Shown here: piece after piece, positions 1 to 5,268 of the stretch | Position numbering within the stretch: position 1 is the first letter of the stretch | How the letters are laid out: each line of letters starts with the position of its first letter | Origin: Comamonadaceae bacterium | Lineage (GTDB): Bacteria; Pseudomonadota; Gammaproteobacteria; Burkholderiales; Burkholderiaceae_C | Direction: 5' to 3' | Length of the DNA stretch: 5,268 bases | Assembly: GCA_947463845.1 (NCBI GenBank) | Contig: CANHUM010000128.1 | Coordinates: forward strand, 1-5,268 | Translations under genes and position numbers: made by a program | The notes under the pieces: model-generated | What the model was told of the DNA's origin: nothing | Database searches by the model: none | What the model saw: the letters and a program-made list of their open reading frames with translations, nothing else

Positions 1-149
1 ATGAAGCTGCCGGCCTTGGCGCGGGTGGCGCAGTACTCGGGCAGGTAGCGACCGGCCTGGCGCATGAGCCAGACGGGGGTGTGGTCGGTGGCCTGGCGCA
101 GACAGGCGCGCAGGAATGTGTCGTTTTGGAGGGGGGCGAAAGAACTCAT
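1..149 (-). CDS. hemE: Uroporphyrinogen decarboxylase, N-terminal fragment cut by the window edge
   Basis: HemE removes the four acetate carboxyl groups of uroporphyrinogen III to give coproporphyrinogen III, a cytoplasmic step of haem synthesis that needs no cofactor. Only the first 49 codons lie in the window; the gene continues past its left edge. The fragment starts [19 protein letters not shown] and carries the family signature [15 protein letters not shown] at about residues 25-39. This stretch is almost identical to the N-terminus I know from E. coli HemE and includes the Arg-Gln-Ala-Gly-Arg run (residues 30-34) that contacts the substrate's carboxylates. The ATG at 149-147 is chosen because homologues begin about this far before the signature and because AAGGG lies just upstream. 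The gene lies 88 bases downstream of dsbD on the same strand, so co-transcription is possible. The identification is secure; completeness cannot be judged. Confidence 0.95.
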   Translation of the reverse strand, partial: MSSFAPLQNDTFLRACLRQATDHTPVWLMRQAGRYLPEYCATRAKAGSF

Positions 150-237
150 GCCCTTATTGTGGCAGGCCGCGACCCGGGTTCTCAGGTGTCTCTGTCGGGG
201 TGAGTCGCGGTCAGGCCCTCGACCCTGCTGCTGGGGG
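150..237. other. Gap between dsbD and hemE, with a weak inverted repeat
   Basis: This 88-base gap separates the dsbD stop codon from the hemE start. It contains a 7-base inverted repeat, CCGCGAC (167-173) and GTCGCGG (204-210), with a 30-base loop, and a smaller GACCC/GGGTC pair at 221-225 and 235-239 next to the dsbD stop. Neither is followed by a T run on the minus strand, so I do not call a terminator. Near the hemE start the minus strand reads ACAATAAGGGC, whose AAGGG is a weak ribosome binding site. No convincing promoter is visible. The gap could equally be an operon spacer or hold an independent hemE promoter. Confidence 0.4.
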
Positions 238-2580
238 TCAACGAGCGGGTAGACCCCGAAGGGCGGTTTGGACTTCGGCCACACTGGGCAGTTCAGACAA
301 GAGTACGGGCGTACGGCCGGGTGCATACAGTGCATAGACCGGCACGCCGCTGCGGCCCAGTGCCGTCAGGGCCTGTGTGATGGCCGGGTCGCGCCGTGTC
401 CAGTCGGCCCGCATCAGCACCACTTGGCGCTCTGCAAAGTCGGCCAGCACGCGGGCATCGGCCAGCGTGGTTTTCTTGTTGTACTGACAAGTCACACACC
501 AGGCGGCGGTGAAGTCCACAAACACAGGGCGGCCTGCGGCCAGTTGGGTTTGCAAATCCGCTTCTGACCAGGCTTGCCACTGGGGCAGAGCAGCTGTGCT
601 GGCGTTGCTGGGCGATGCGGTGGAAGCTGCAGCTGCAGGTCCGGTTGCAGGCGCTTCACGCAAAGCCAGTGGCAGCCAGCTGCTGCCCAACCACAGCAAG
701 GTGACCAAGGCCAGGCCACTCATGACCCAGCGTGTGCGACCCGCCAGGCCCACGGCCCAGGCCAGCCAGGCCACCGTGAGCAGCAAAGCCAGCAGGCCGC
801 TGGCCCCGTCAACACCGGTTTGCTGCCCCAAAACCCACAGCAACCAAATGACGGTGGCCAACATCGGGAAGGCCATGGCTTGACGGAAAGTGACCATCCA
901 GGCGCCTGGACGCGGCAAGGCGCGGGCGATGCCTGGCCACCAACTGGCCCCCAGATAGGGCAAGGCCATGCCGACGCCCATGGCCGCAAACACGCTGAGC
1001 GCTTGCCACACAGGCAGCGCAATGGCCAGGCCCAGTGATGCACCCATGAAGGGAGCGGTGCAAGGCGATGCCACCGCCACGGCGAGTACGCCAGACAATC
1101 CGGCGTTCACCGTTGGGTGACGGCTTTGCAGTGAGGCCAGACGGCTGGGCAGCATTTGCCCGAATTCGAAAACACCGGCCAGGTTCAGGCCCAAAACGGT
1201 GAACAGAAGCGCCAGCCCGGCCACGACAGGCGGTGACTGCAGCTGAAAGCCCCAGCCCAGCTGCTCGCCCGCCGCCCTCAAAGCCAGCATCAGACCGCCC
1301 AGCAGCATGAATGAAATGATGACGCCTGCTGTGTAGGCCAACCCAGCGGCGCGGTGTTCTGAGGGCGAGGTGTCGGCCTTTGCAAAGCCCAGTACCTTGA
1401 TGGCCAGCACCGGGAACACACAGGGCATGAGGTTGAGCAGCAAACCGCCCACCAGCGCCCCCAAAATGGCCAGGGTCAGGCTCAATGCGGTGGTGGATGC
1501 CGTTGGCTTTTGTGCAGCGCGCGCGTTTTCCGCCAGTGCCTTGGCCAGTGCGGGCGAGATGTCGGTGGGTGCGGCTTGTGTCAGCGCGGGCCAAGTGCCT
1601 TGTACGGGCGTTTCCAGTTCAAACGCCGGTGCTTTGGGGGACGACTCTGGTCCGACGGCGATCACCCAGCGCATGCTGCGGGGGCTGTCGCCGCGCTCTT
1701 CAGACACCGGGATTTGAGCGCTCCAGACGGCGCCTTGCCAATTTTGTGTCCAGTCTTTGCCTTGGACGGCTGCGTTGTGTACCACGTTGGCGGTGACCGG
1801 GAAGGCGCTGAGCATCTGTCCGCGCCAGCTGGCGGGCAGGCCGTGCAAGCGCAGGCTGATCTGCTTGCCGTCATCTGACAAGGTGGTTGGGCCACCGGTG
1901 ATCCAGCTGTCGCCTTCTTTCAACGGACGCAAGGCTTTGGGGCTGAGTTGTTGTGCGTTTTCAAACCAGGCCGCGTGTGCCTTTTGCGGCGCGGCAGAGG
2001 CTAGGCTCAAGCTGAAACGGCCTTCTTGTGGAATGCATTCCTGGCGGCACACCAGCCATTCGGCCTGCAAGGCCAGGGCCAGCGGTCCACTCTCCGGGAA
2101 GCGGAAGTCCGTTCCCACGGTGACAGGCACGGTCAAAAGCAAGCGGCCTTCGTAGCCGTAGTTGGCCAGGGTGCCGATGGGGAATTTTTTGGGCAGAGGC
2201 CAAGCGATGTCACCGGCCTGCAAGCCTGCCGGCAGCTGCCACTGCAGCCGCGTGGGCAAGCCCGAGTCGCCCGGGTTTTGCCAATAGGTGTGCCAGTCGG
2301 GCTGGTGTTCGATCTGCAGGCCCAGCCAGAATGTTTGCCCAGCTTGTAAGCCTTGGGGCGCGTGCGCCAGCAATTCGGCCCGCACCTGTTCGGTTTTGAC
2401 CACATGGGTGGCCCCCCCGAGCAAGGCATTGCCCGAAGTGCTGGATGTTGATTTGGCTGAAAACAACGGTCCGGTTTGAGCCTGGCCGGGCCATGACGTC
2501 ATCAACAGGGCGCCCAGGCCCAGCCCCAGCATCCAGCCCTGAACAGAGGCCCAGCCACGCGACAACTCGGAAAATTTCAC
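238..2580 (-). CDS. dsbD: Protein-disulfide reductase, DsbD/ScsB family
   Basis: Inner-membrane protein that carries electrons from cytoplasmic thioredoxin to periplasmic thiol proteins. The 780 residues show, in order: a signal peptide (hydrophobic core about 16-30, likely cleavage after PGQA at 34); a large periplasmic domain (about 60-340) with the [15 protein letters not shown] motif (96-110) and a CRQEC cysteine pair (C178, C182); a membrane domain of about eight helices (about 363-640) with the two key cysteines in MPCVFP (C387) and ASPCTAPF (C507); an Ala/Ser/Pro-rich linker (643-667); and a C-terminal thioredoxin-like domain with WCVTC (C695, C698) and a probable cis-proline (P747). 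All six expected redox cysteines are present. E. coli DsbD has about 565 residues; the longer N-terminal part and the WCVTC context fit the ScsB-like branch better. The start is GTG at 2580-2578, supported by AAGAAGGA five bases upstream. It diverges from the creatininase-like gene and precedes hemE. The family is certain; the exact partner proteins are unknown. Confidence 0.93.
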   Translation of the reverse strand: MKFSELSRGWASVQGWMLGLGLGALLMTSWPGQAQTGPLFSAKSTSSTSGNALLGGATHVVKTEQVRAELLAHAPQGLQAGQTFWLGLQIEHQPDWHTYWQNPGDSGLPTRLQWQLPAGLQAGDIAWPLPKKFPIGTLANYGYEGRLLLTVPVTVGTDFRFPESGPLALALQAEWLVCRQECIPQEGRFSLSLASAAPQKAHAAWFENAQQLSPKALRPLKEGDSWITGGPTTLSDDGKQISLRLHGLPASWRGQMLSAFPVTANVVHNAAVQGKDWTQNWQGAVWSAQIPVSEERGDSPRSMRWVIAVGPESSPKAPAFELETPVQGTWPALTQAAPTDISPALAKALAENARAAQKPTASTTALSLTLAILGALVGGLLLNLMPCVFPVLAIKVLGFAKADTSPSEHRAAGLAYTAGVIISFMLLGGLMLALRAAGEQLGWGFQLQSPPVVAGLALLFTVLGLNLAGVFEFGQMLPSRLASLQSRHPTVNAGLSGVLAVAVASPCTAPFMGASLGLAIALPVWQALSVFAAMGVGMALPYLGASWWPGIARALPRPGAWMVTFRQAMAFPMLATVIWLLWVLGQQTGVDGASGLLALLLTVAWLAWAVGLAGRTRWVMSGLALVTLLWLGSSWLPLALREAPATGPAAAASTASPSNASTAALPQWQAWSEADLQTQLAAGRPVFVDFTAAWCVTCQYNKKTTLADARVLADFAERQVVLMRADWTRRDPAITQALTALGRSGVPVYALYAPGRTPVLLSELPSVAEVQTALRGLPAR

Positions 2581-2585
2581 GCCAA

Positions 2586-2593
2586 TCCTTCTT
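2586..2593 (-). promoter_or_regulatory. Ribosome binding site that decides the GTG start of dsbD
   Basis: On the minus strand this reads AAGAAGGA, a near-consensus Shine-Dalgarno sequence, followed by five bases and then GTG. It favours the GTG start over the in-frame ATG codons at residues 17 and 27. Either of those would remove the charged N-terminal part of the signal peptide. Confidence 0.75.
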
Positions 2594-2605
2594 TCTGACC
2601 CAAAA

Positions 2606-2638
2606 CACGGTGTCTGCAGGCCTGTGCATCACACCGTG
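2606..2638 (-). promoter_or_regulatory. Inverted repeat / stem-loop in the dsbD leader (divergent gap)
   Basis: The arms CACGGTGT (2606-2613) and ACACCGTG (2631-2638) are perfect 8-base complements. Inside them TGCA (2615-2618) and TGCA (2625-2628) can also pair, leaving a six-base loop and a small internal bulge. In the dsbD transcript this gives an 8+4 base-pair hairpin followed directly by UUUU (2605-2602), ending about 21 bases before the start codon. It could be a protein-binding operator shared by the two divergent genes, or a leader hairpin acting as an attenuator or weak terminator. The symmetry is seen directly; the function is inferred. No clear -35/-10 pair could be placed for either divergent gene. 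Confidence 0.5.
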
Positions 2639-2670
2639 AAAAGCACTGTACACGCCCCGGCTCCATTAAG

Positions 2671-3507
2671 ATGCCGAACATGCAAAATCCTTCGCGTTTT
2701 TGGGCCGACTGGACCACCACCGATTTTCAGGCGCTGGCGCGAGAGCGGGCGATTGCCGTGCTGCCCGTGGCTGCCACCGAGCAACACGGGCCTCACTTGC
2801 CATTGTCGGTGGACACTGACTTGGTCAATGGTGTGGTGACCGCTTGTTTGCCGCACTTGGCTTCTGACTTGCCCGTTTTGTTTTTGCCCACCCAAACGGT
2901 GGGTTTGAGTCCCGAGCACGCACGTTTTGCGGGCACCTTGACGCTCAAGGCCGAGACGGCGATCCGCTTGTGGACCGACATCTGCGAGTCGGTTGCAGCC
3001 AGTGGCGTGAAGAAATTGGTGCTGCTCAATGCGCACGGTGGCCAGGTCAGCGTGATGGACATCGTGGCACGTGACTTGCGGGCTCGCCTGGGCATGTTGG
3101 TGTTCAGCGTGAGTTGGTTCAACTTGCCGCTGCGTGACGCACAGGGCGGCGATGTGAAGGCCATGTTTGCGCCGCAAGAGCACCGCTTTGGCGTGCACGC
3201 GGGAGACACCGAAACCTCGATGATGCTGGCGCTGCGTCCGGACTTGGTGCGCATGGGCCAGGCGCAGAACTTCCGATCGACTGCACAAGACCGTGCCGAG
3301 CGGTTTGCCATTTTGGGCAACGGTCAAAGTGCCAAGTTGGGCTGGCAAATGCAGGACTACAACCGCCAAGGCGCGGCAGGCAATGCGGCCGCAGCCACGG
3401 TCGTCAAGGGCCAAGCTTTGCTGGAGGCGTCGGGCCGGGCGCTGGCGCAGCTGCTCTCCGAGGTCGATCAATTGCCCCCTGACACCCTCAGCGATCAAAT
3501 CGGCTAA
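2671..3507 (+). CDS. Creatininase-family metallohydrolase
   Basis: Probable cytoplasmic metal-dependent amidohydrolase of the creatininase superfamily, which includes creatinine amidohydrolase, formamide hydrolases of flavin and deazaflavin synthesis, and the mycofactocin peptidase MftE. The 278 residues contain the family's metal-site motifs in order: ATEQHGPHLPLSVDTD (35-50), supplying E37, H39 and D48; LNAHGGQ (119-125), supplying H122; and HAGDTETS (176-183), supplying E181. All five predicted ligands are therefore present. The middle motif differs slightly from the common NGHGGN. The length is near the family norm. There is no signal peptide. The ATG at 2671 has no clear Shine-Dalgarno sequence; an in-frame ATG at 2680 is an alternative with no better support. 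The gene stands alone on its strand, divergent from dsbD and convergent with the Tgl-like gene, so context gives no substrate. The family call is firm; activity on creatinine itself is not implied. Confidence 0.88.
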   Translation: MPNMQNPSRFWADWTTTDFQALARERAIAVLPVAATEQHGPHLPLSVDTDLVNGVVTACLPHLASDLPVLFLPTQTVGLSPEHARFAGTLTLKAETAIRLWTDICESVAASGVKKLVLLNAHGGQVSVMDIVARDLRARLGMLVFSVSWFNLPLRDAQGGDVKAMFAPQEHRFGVHAGDTETSMMLALRPDLVRMGQAQNFRSTAQDRAERFAILGNGQSAKLGWQMQDYNRQGAAGNAAAATVVKGQALLEASGRALAQLLSEVDQLPPDTLSDQIG

Positions 3508-3524
3508 GCCAGCAGGGCCTGGGT
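3508..3524. other. Convergent gap between creatininase-like and Tgl-like genes
   Basis: Only 17 bases separate the two convergent stop codons (TAA on plus, TGA on minus). CCAG (3509-3512) and CTGG (3519-3522) could form a four-base stem, too short to call a terminator, and there is no T run on either strand. The two transcripts probably overlap at their 3' ends. Confidence 0.4.
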
Positions 3525-4694
3525 TCAGTAGTTGGGCAGAACCAGCTCGCAGTGCTCACGGCTGACACTCCTGGGGTACTCGCGTGTGGCATCGATGCAC
3601 CCACCTTCGGCATACACCCCTTGTGGATCGCGCATGCGGACCATGCGGGACAACACTTGGGCGCGGTCTTGGGGGTTGCGCTCGGTTTCGGCGACGTGTT
3701 GGGCCACCACCGTCTCGTCCATGCGCAGCTTGCCCTGGTTGTCCTGGACGGCACCATGCCGCCAATGAAAGATTTCAATCGCCTTGGACTCGAGCGTGAA
3801 AGGTCGATCGCGCTGCCAGAAGTTGCTGAACAAGCCGCTGCCCATGTAAATGACCCAGGAACCTTCATAGCCCTCAATGTCCGATGACCGTTCGTCGGGA
3901 TTGCGAAACCACAGCCGGTCTCCGGGCACATAAAAGCGGCTGGGCAAAGGCGCTTGCATGCTGCCGTATTCGATCAAAAAAACATCGTGGAACTGGCCCG
4001 ACCGAATGGCATGCTTTTCGTTGAGCTGCTGCAGCTGAGCCAGCATGGCGGGGTGATGGGCTGCCAATTCCTGGGCGATGCCCAACAGGATCACGTATTC
4101 GGTCGCACGGTAGCAAGAAAAGTCGTACAGCTTGCCTGTGGCTTCGGGTTGGGTTGCTGCGATCAGGGCCGGGATCAGTGGACGGCCGGGGTTCAAGATA
4201 AAACCAGGGCCATCTTGGTAATGCCAGTCGGCCTCAGGGCGCTCGGCCGCAACCGTATTGAAAGCCAAAGCGGTTTTTCGGGCAGCCAACACCATGTTTC
4301 GACGAACACGTACATGAGACTGAAGGGCGGCGAGGTTGGCAAAGCGAAACAGGTGGGGTGAGCCCAGCAATGCCACGCAGATTTCACGCTCGAGTGGCTC
4401 TTGGAACTTGTCTTTTTCAGGGCGTTGAAGGCTCTGGTGCAGGGCCAATGTGTCATAGCCGGGCATGAGCTCTTGTTGAGCCTCGTGCCGCAATGTGCAG
4501 CGCAAGGAGAGCTTGTTTTCGGTTGGGCCCTCGATGTGCGACTGGCACAGTGACTGGAGTTCGAGGGCGCCAAGCCAGGCCGTCATTTCTTGGGCTATGG
4601 CCGCTGGGTCTTGATGGCCCTCGACACCCAGTTGAATGCCCCCAAGGGCATGACCAGAGCCTGACCAAGCGGGTGAAAAATTCATGCCACTCAT
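3525..4694 (-). CDS. Tgl-like protein (possible protein-glutamine gamma-glutamyltransferase relative)
   Basis: A 389-residue protein with no signal peptide or membrane helix, so probably cytoplasmic. From about residue 113 it can be aligned by eye with Bacillus subtilis Tgl (about 245 residues), the spore-coat transglutaminase that cross-links glutamine to lysine. Matching stretches are RRNMVLAARKTALAF (131-145), the segment ending in YDFSCYRATEYVILLGIA (190-207) against Tgl's FYAFECATA, GDRLWFRNPD (258-267) against GDCLYFKNPE, and GYEGSWVIYMG (275-285) against the Tgl stretch with its catalytic glutamate. C194 falls on the catalytic cysteine. The partner glutamate is not at the same column; the nearest candidates are E274 and E277. 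The first 110 residues and the last 70 are extra and unrecognised. The ATG at 4694-4692 has AAGGG four bases upstream; ATG at 4685 is an alternative. The comparison uses a remembered Tgl sequence, so enzymatic activity is uncertain. Confidence 0.6.
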   Translation of the reverse strand: MSGMNFSPAWSGSGHALGGIQLGVEGHQDPAAIAQEMTAWLGALELQSLCQSHIEGPTENKLSLRCTLRHEAQQELMPGYDTLALHQSLQRPEKDKFQEPLEREICVALLGSPHLFRFANLAALQSHVRVRRNMVLAARKTALAFNTVAAERPEADWHYQDGPGFILNPGRPLIPALIAATQPEATGKLYDFSCYRATEYVILLGIAQELAAHHPAMLAQLQQLNEKHAIRSGQFHDVFLIEYGSMQAPLPSRFYVPGDRLWFRNPDERSSDIEGYEGSWVIYMGSGLFSNFWQRDRPFTLESKAIEIFHWRHGAVQDNQGKLRMDETVVAQHVAETERNPQDRAQVLSRMVRMRDPQGVYAEGGCIDATREYPRSVSREHCELVLPNY

Positions 4695-4734
4695 TTTGCC
4701 CTTGTGTTTTCAAGAGCAAGCCTAGGGATAACGC

Positions 4735-4753
4735 GCAAGGCCGGCATCCTTGC
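4735..4753 (-). terminator. Short hairpin after the histidine phosphatase-like gene
   Basis: GCAAGG (4735-4740) and CCTTGC (4748-4753) form a perfect six-base stem with a seven-base loop, starting eight bases after the stop codon of the upstream gene on the minus strand. No T run follows, so it is at best a weak terminator, a pause site or an RNA-end stabiliser. It lies about 40 bases before the Tgl-like start codon. The rest of this 67-base gap holds only the weak AAGGG ribosome binding site for that gene. Confidence 0.3.
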
Positions 4754-4761
4754 CCGGAGCC

Positions 4762-5268
4762 TCAGGCGAAGGTGATCCAGTCCTGGTGCGCGTCGCTGTC
4801 CAGGTGCGGCAAGGTGTTGTAGGTCAGAAGCATGTGCCGCTTGGGGGTGAAGACAAATTCGGTCAGCGCTGTGTTGCGAATGCGCAGGTTCAGCTCGATG
4901 GTGGTTTCGGGTGGGGTGCCCAACACGCGACCCACGGCAGTGGAGATGGGCCCGCCACTGGAGACGATCATCACGTCGCCCGAGTGGTTGCGCCGTACAT
5001 GGTCGAGTGCGGCTTCGATGCCCCCCACAAAGTCGGCATAGCTGGGCATGTCACGCGGCTGGGTGCGCCCGGCCATCCAAGCTTGCAGGGCGTCGCGCAG
5101 CAACCTGAAGTGGTGACGGTACAACTCGGGGGTGTCGGGTTTGGCCAAGGGCTCGGGGTGGATGGACTCGATCAGCGCGTGGCTGTCGTATTCGTTCAGC
5201 CCGGGCCACACCGAGGGGGTGTGCGGCAGGCCCGCGCCTTCGGCAATGCCTTCCCAGGTTTGGCGGTG
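4762..5268 (-). CDS. Histidine phosphatase (phosphoglycerate mutase-like) family protein, C-terminal part
   Basis: The frame is open from the right window edge to TGA at 4764-4762, giving 168 residues; the N-terminus, with the expected RHG motif and first catalytic histidine, lies outside. Family features seen: HRQTWEGIAEGAGLP at the left end of the fragment (residues 1-15), matching the R-x-x-x-T-A region after the core; LNEYD (about 24-28), matching the conserved L-x-E-x-D/G stretch; and GDVMIVSSGGPIS (about 98-110), which aligns with the V-S-H-G-G motif carrying the second catalytic histidine. Here that histidine is serine (codon AGT, 4959-4957). Members usually hydrolyse or transfer phosphate on small metabolites or phosphoproteins. 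An internal GTG at 5211 is not the start, because similarity continues upstream. The Tgl-like gene follows 67 bases downstream on the same strand. The family is likely; activity is doubtful. Confidence 0.82.
   Translation of the reverse strand, partial: HRQTWEGIAEGAGLPHTPSVWPGLNEYDSHALIESIHPEPLAKPDTPELYRHHFRLLRDALQAWMAGRTQPRDMPSYADFVGGIEAALDHVRRNHSGDVMIVSSGGPISTAVGRVLGTPPETTIELNLRIRNTALTEFVFTPKRHMLLTYNTLPHLDSDAHQDWITFA

Noticed and set aside
165..212. Possible terminator in the dsbD-hemE gap
   Set aside because: The stem is only about seven to nine bases with a 30-base loop, and no T run follows on either strand.
612..640. Repeated GCAGCT-like bases suggesting a microsatellite
   Set aside because: They encode the Ala-rich linker of DsbD (about residues 643-660), so the pattern is explained by coding for a flexible linker.
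574..1038. Open frame of 154 codons on the plus strand, antisense to dsbD
   Set aside because: Its composition is low-complexity (Gln, Gly, His), it has no domain, and it lies entirely within dsbD; a shadow frame.
809..1594. Open frame of 261 codons on the minus strand, inside dsbD in another frame
   Set aside because: It overlaps the membrane domain of dsbD, whose frame holds every expected cysteine and helix; the alternative protein is Arg/His/Gly-rich with no motif.
2639..2670. Possible -10 element TACAGT for dsbD on the minus strand (TGTACAGTGC context)
   Set aside because: It matches four of six consensus bases, but no -35-like hexamer lies 16-18 bases upstream, so a promoter call would be guesswork.
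2629..3498. Open frame of 289 codons on the minus strand, opposite the creatininase-like gene
   Set aside because: It is antisense to a gene with clear metal-site motifs, its protein is rich in His, Gln and Arg with no recognisable domain, and it looks like a by-product of GC-rich codon use.
4493..4822. Plus-strand open frame spanning the gap between the Tgl-like and phosphatase-like genes
   Set aside because: Most of it is antisense to the two supported genes, with no recognisable motif and a composition typical of shadow frames.

Overview
The window is GC-rich chromosomal DNA with strong codon bias (third positions mostly G or C). The protein sequences look betaproteobacterial, most like Burkholderiales/Comamonadaceae. 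That placement is judged from protein character alone, because no search was possible. The region is gene-dense: four gaps lie between genes (88, 90, 17 and 67 bases), no stretch over 300 bases lacks a gene, and I see no tRNA, rRNA, insertion sequence or CRISPR array.

Layout from left to right. (1) Minus strand, cut by the left edge: the first 49 codons of hemE, uroporphyrinogen decarboxylase. (2) Minus strand: a large DsbD/ScsB-family protein-disulfide reductase of 780 residues, starting at GTG behind a good ribosome binding site. hemE follows 88 bases downstream and could share its transcript. (3) A 90-base divergent gap containing a clear inverted repeat (arms 2606-2613 and 2631-2638). In the dsbD transcript it would fold into a two-part stem-loop followed by UUUU. 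(4) Plus strand: a creatininase-family metallohydrolase with a complete set of predicted metal ligands. (5) Convergent to it, minus strand: a 389-residue protein whose middle and C-terminal parts resemble the spore transglutaminase Tgl of Bacillus. (6) Minus strand, cut by the right edge: the C-terminal 168 residues of a histidine-phosphatase (phosphoglycerate mutase-like) protein in which the second family histidine is replaced by serine.

How the genes may work together. DsbD carries electrons from cytoplasmic thioredoxin to periplasmic thiol proteins, often for cytochrome c maturation or disulfide repair, and HemE makes haem precursor. Their adjacency makes sense metabolically but may be only incidental. 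The histidine phosphatase-like gene and the Tgl-like gene run in the same direction 67 bases apart and may form a small operon. The creatininase-like gene stands alone. The items most worth a second look are the Tgl-like protein in what should be a non-sporulating bacterium, the His-to-Ser change in the phosphatase-like protein, and the stem-loop in the dsbD leader. I found no convincing sign of a wholly new defence or mobile system here.
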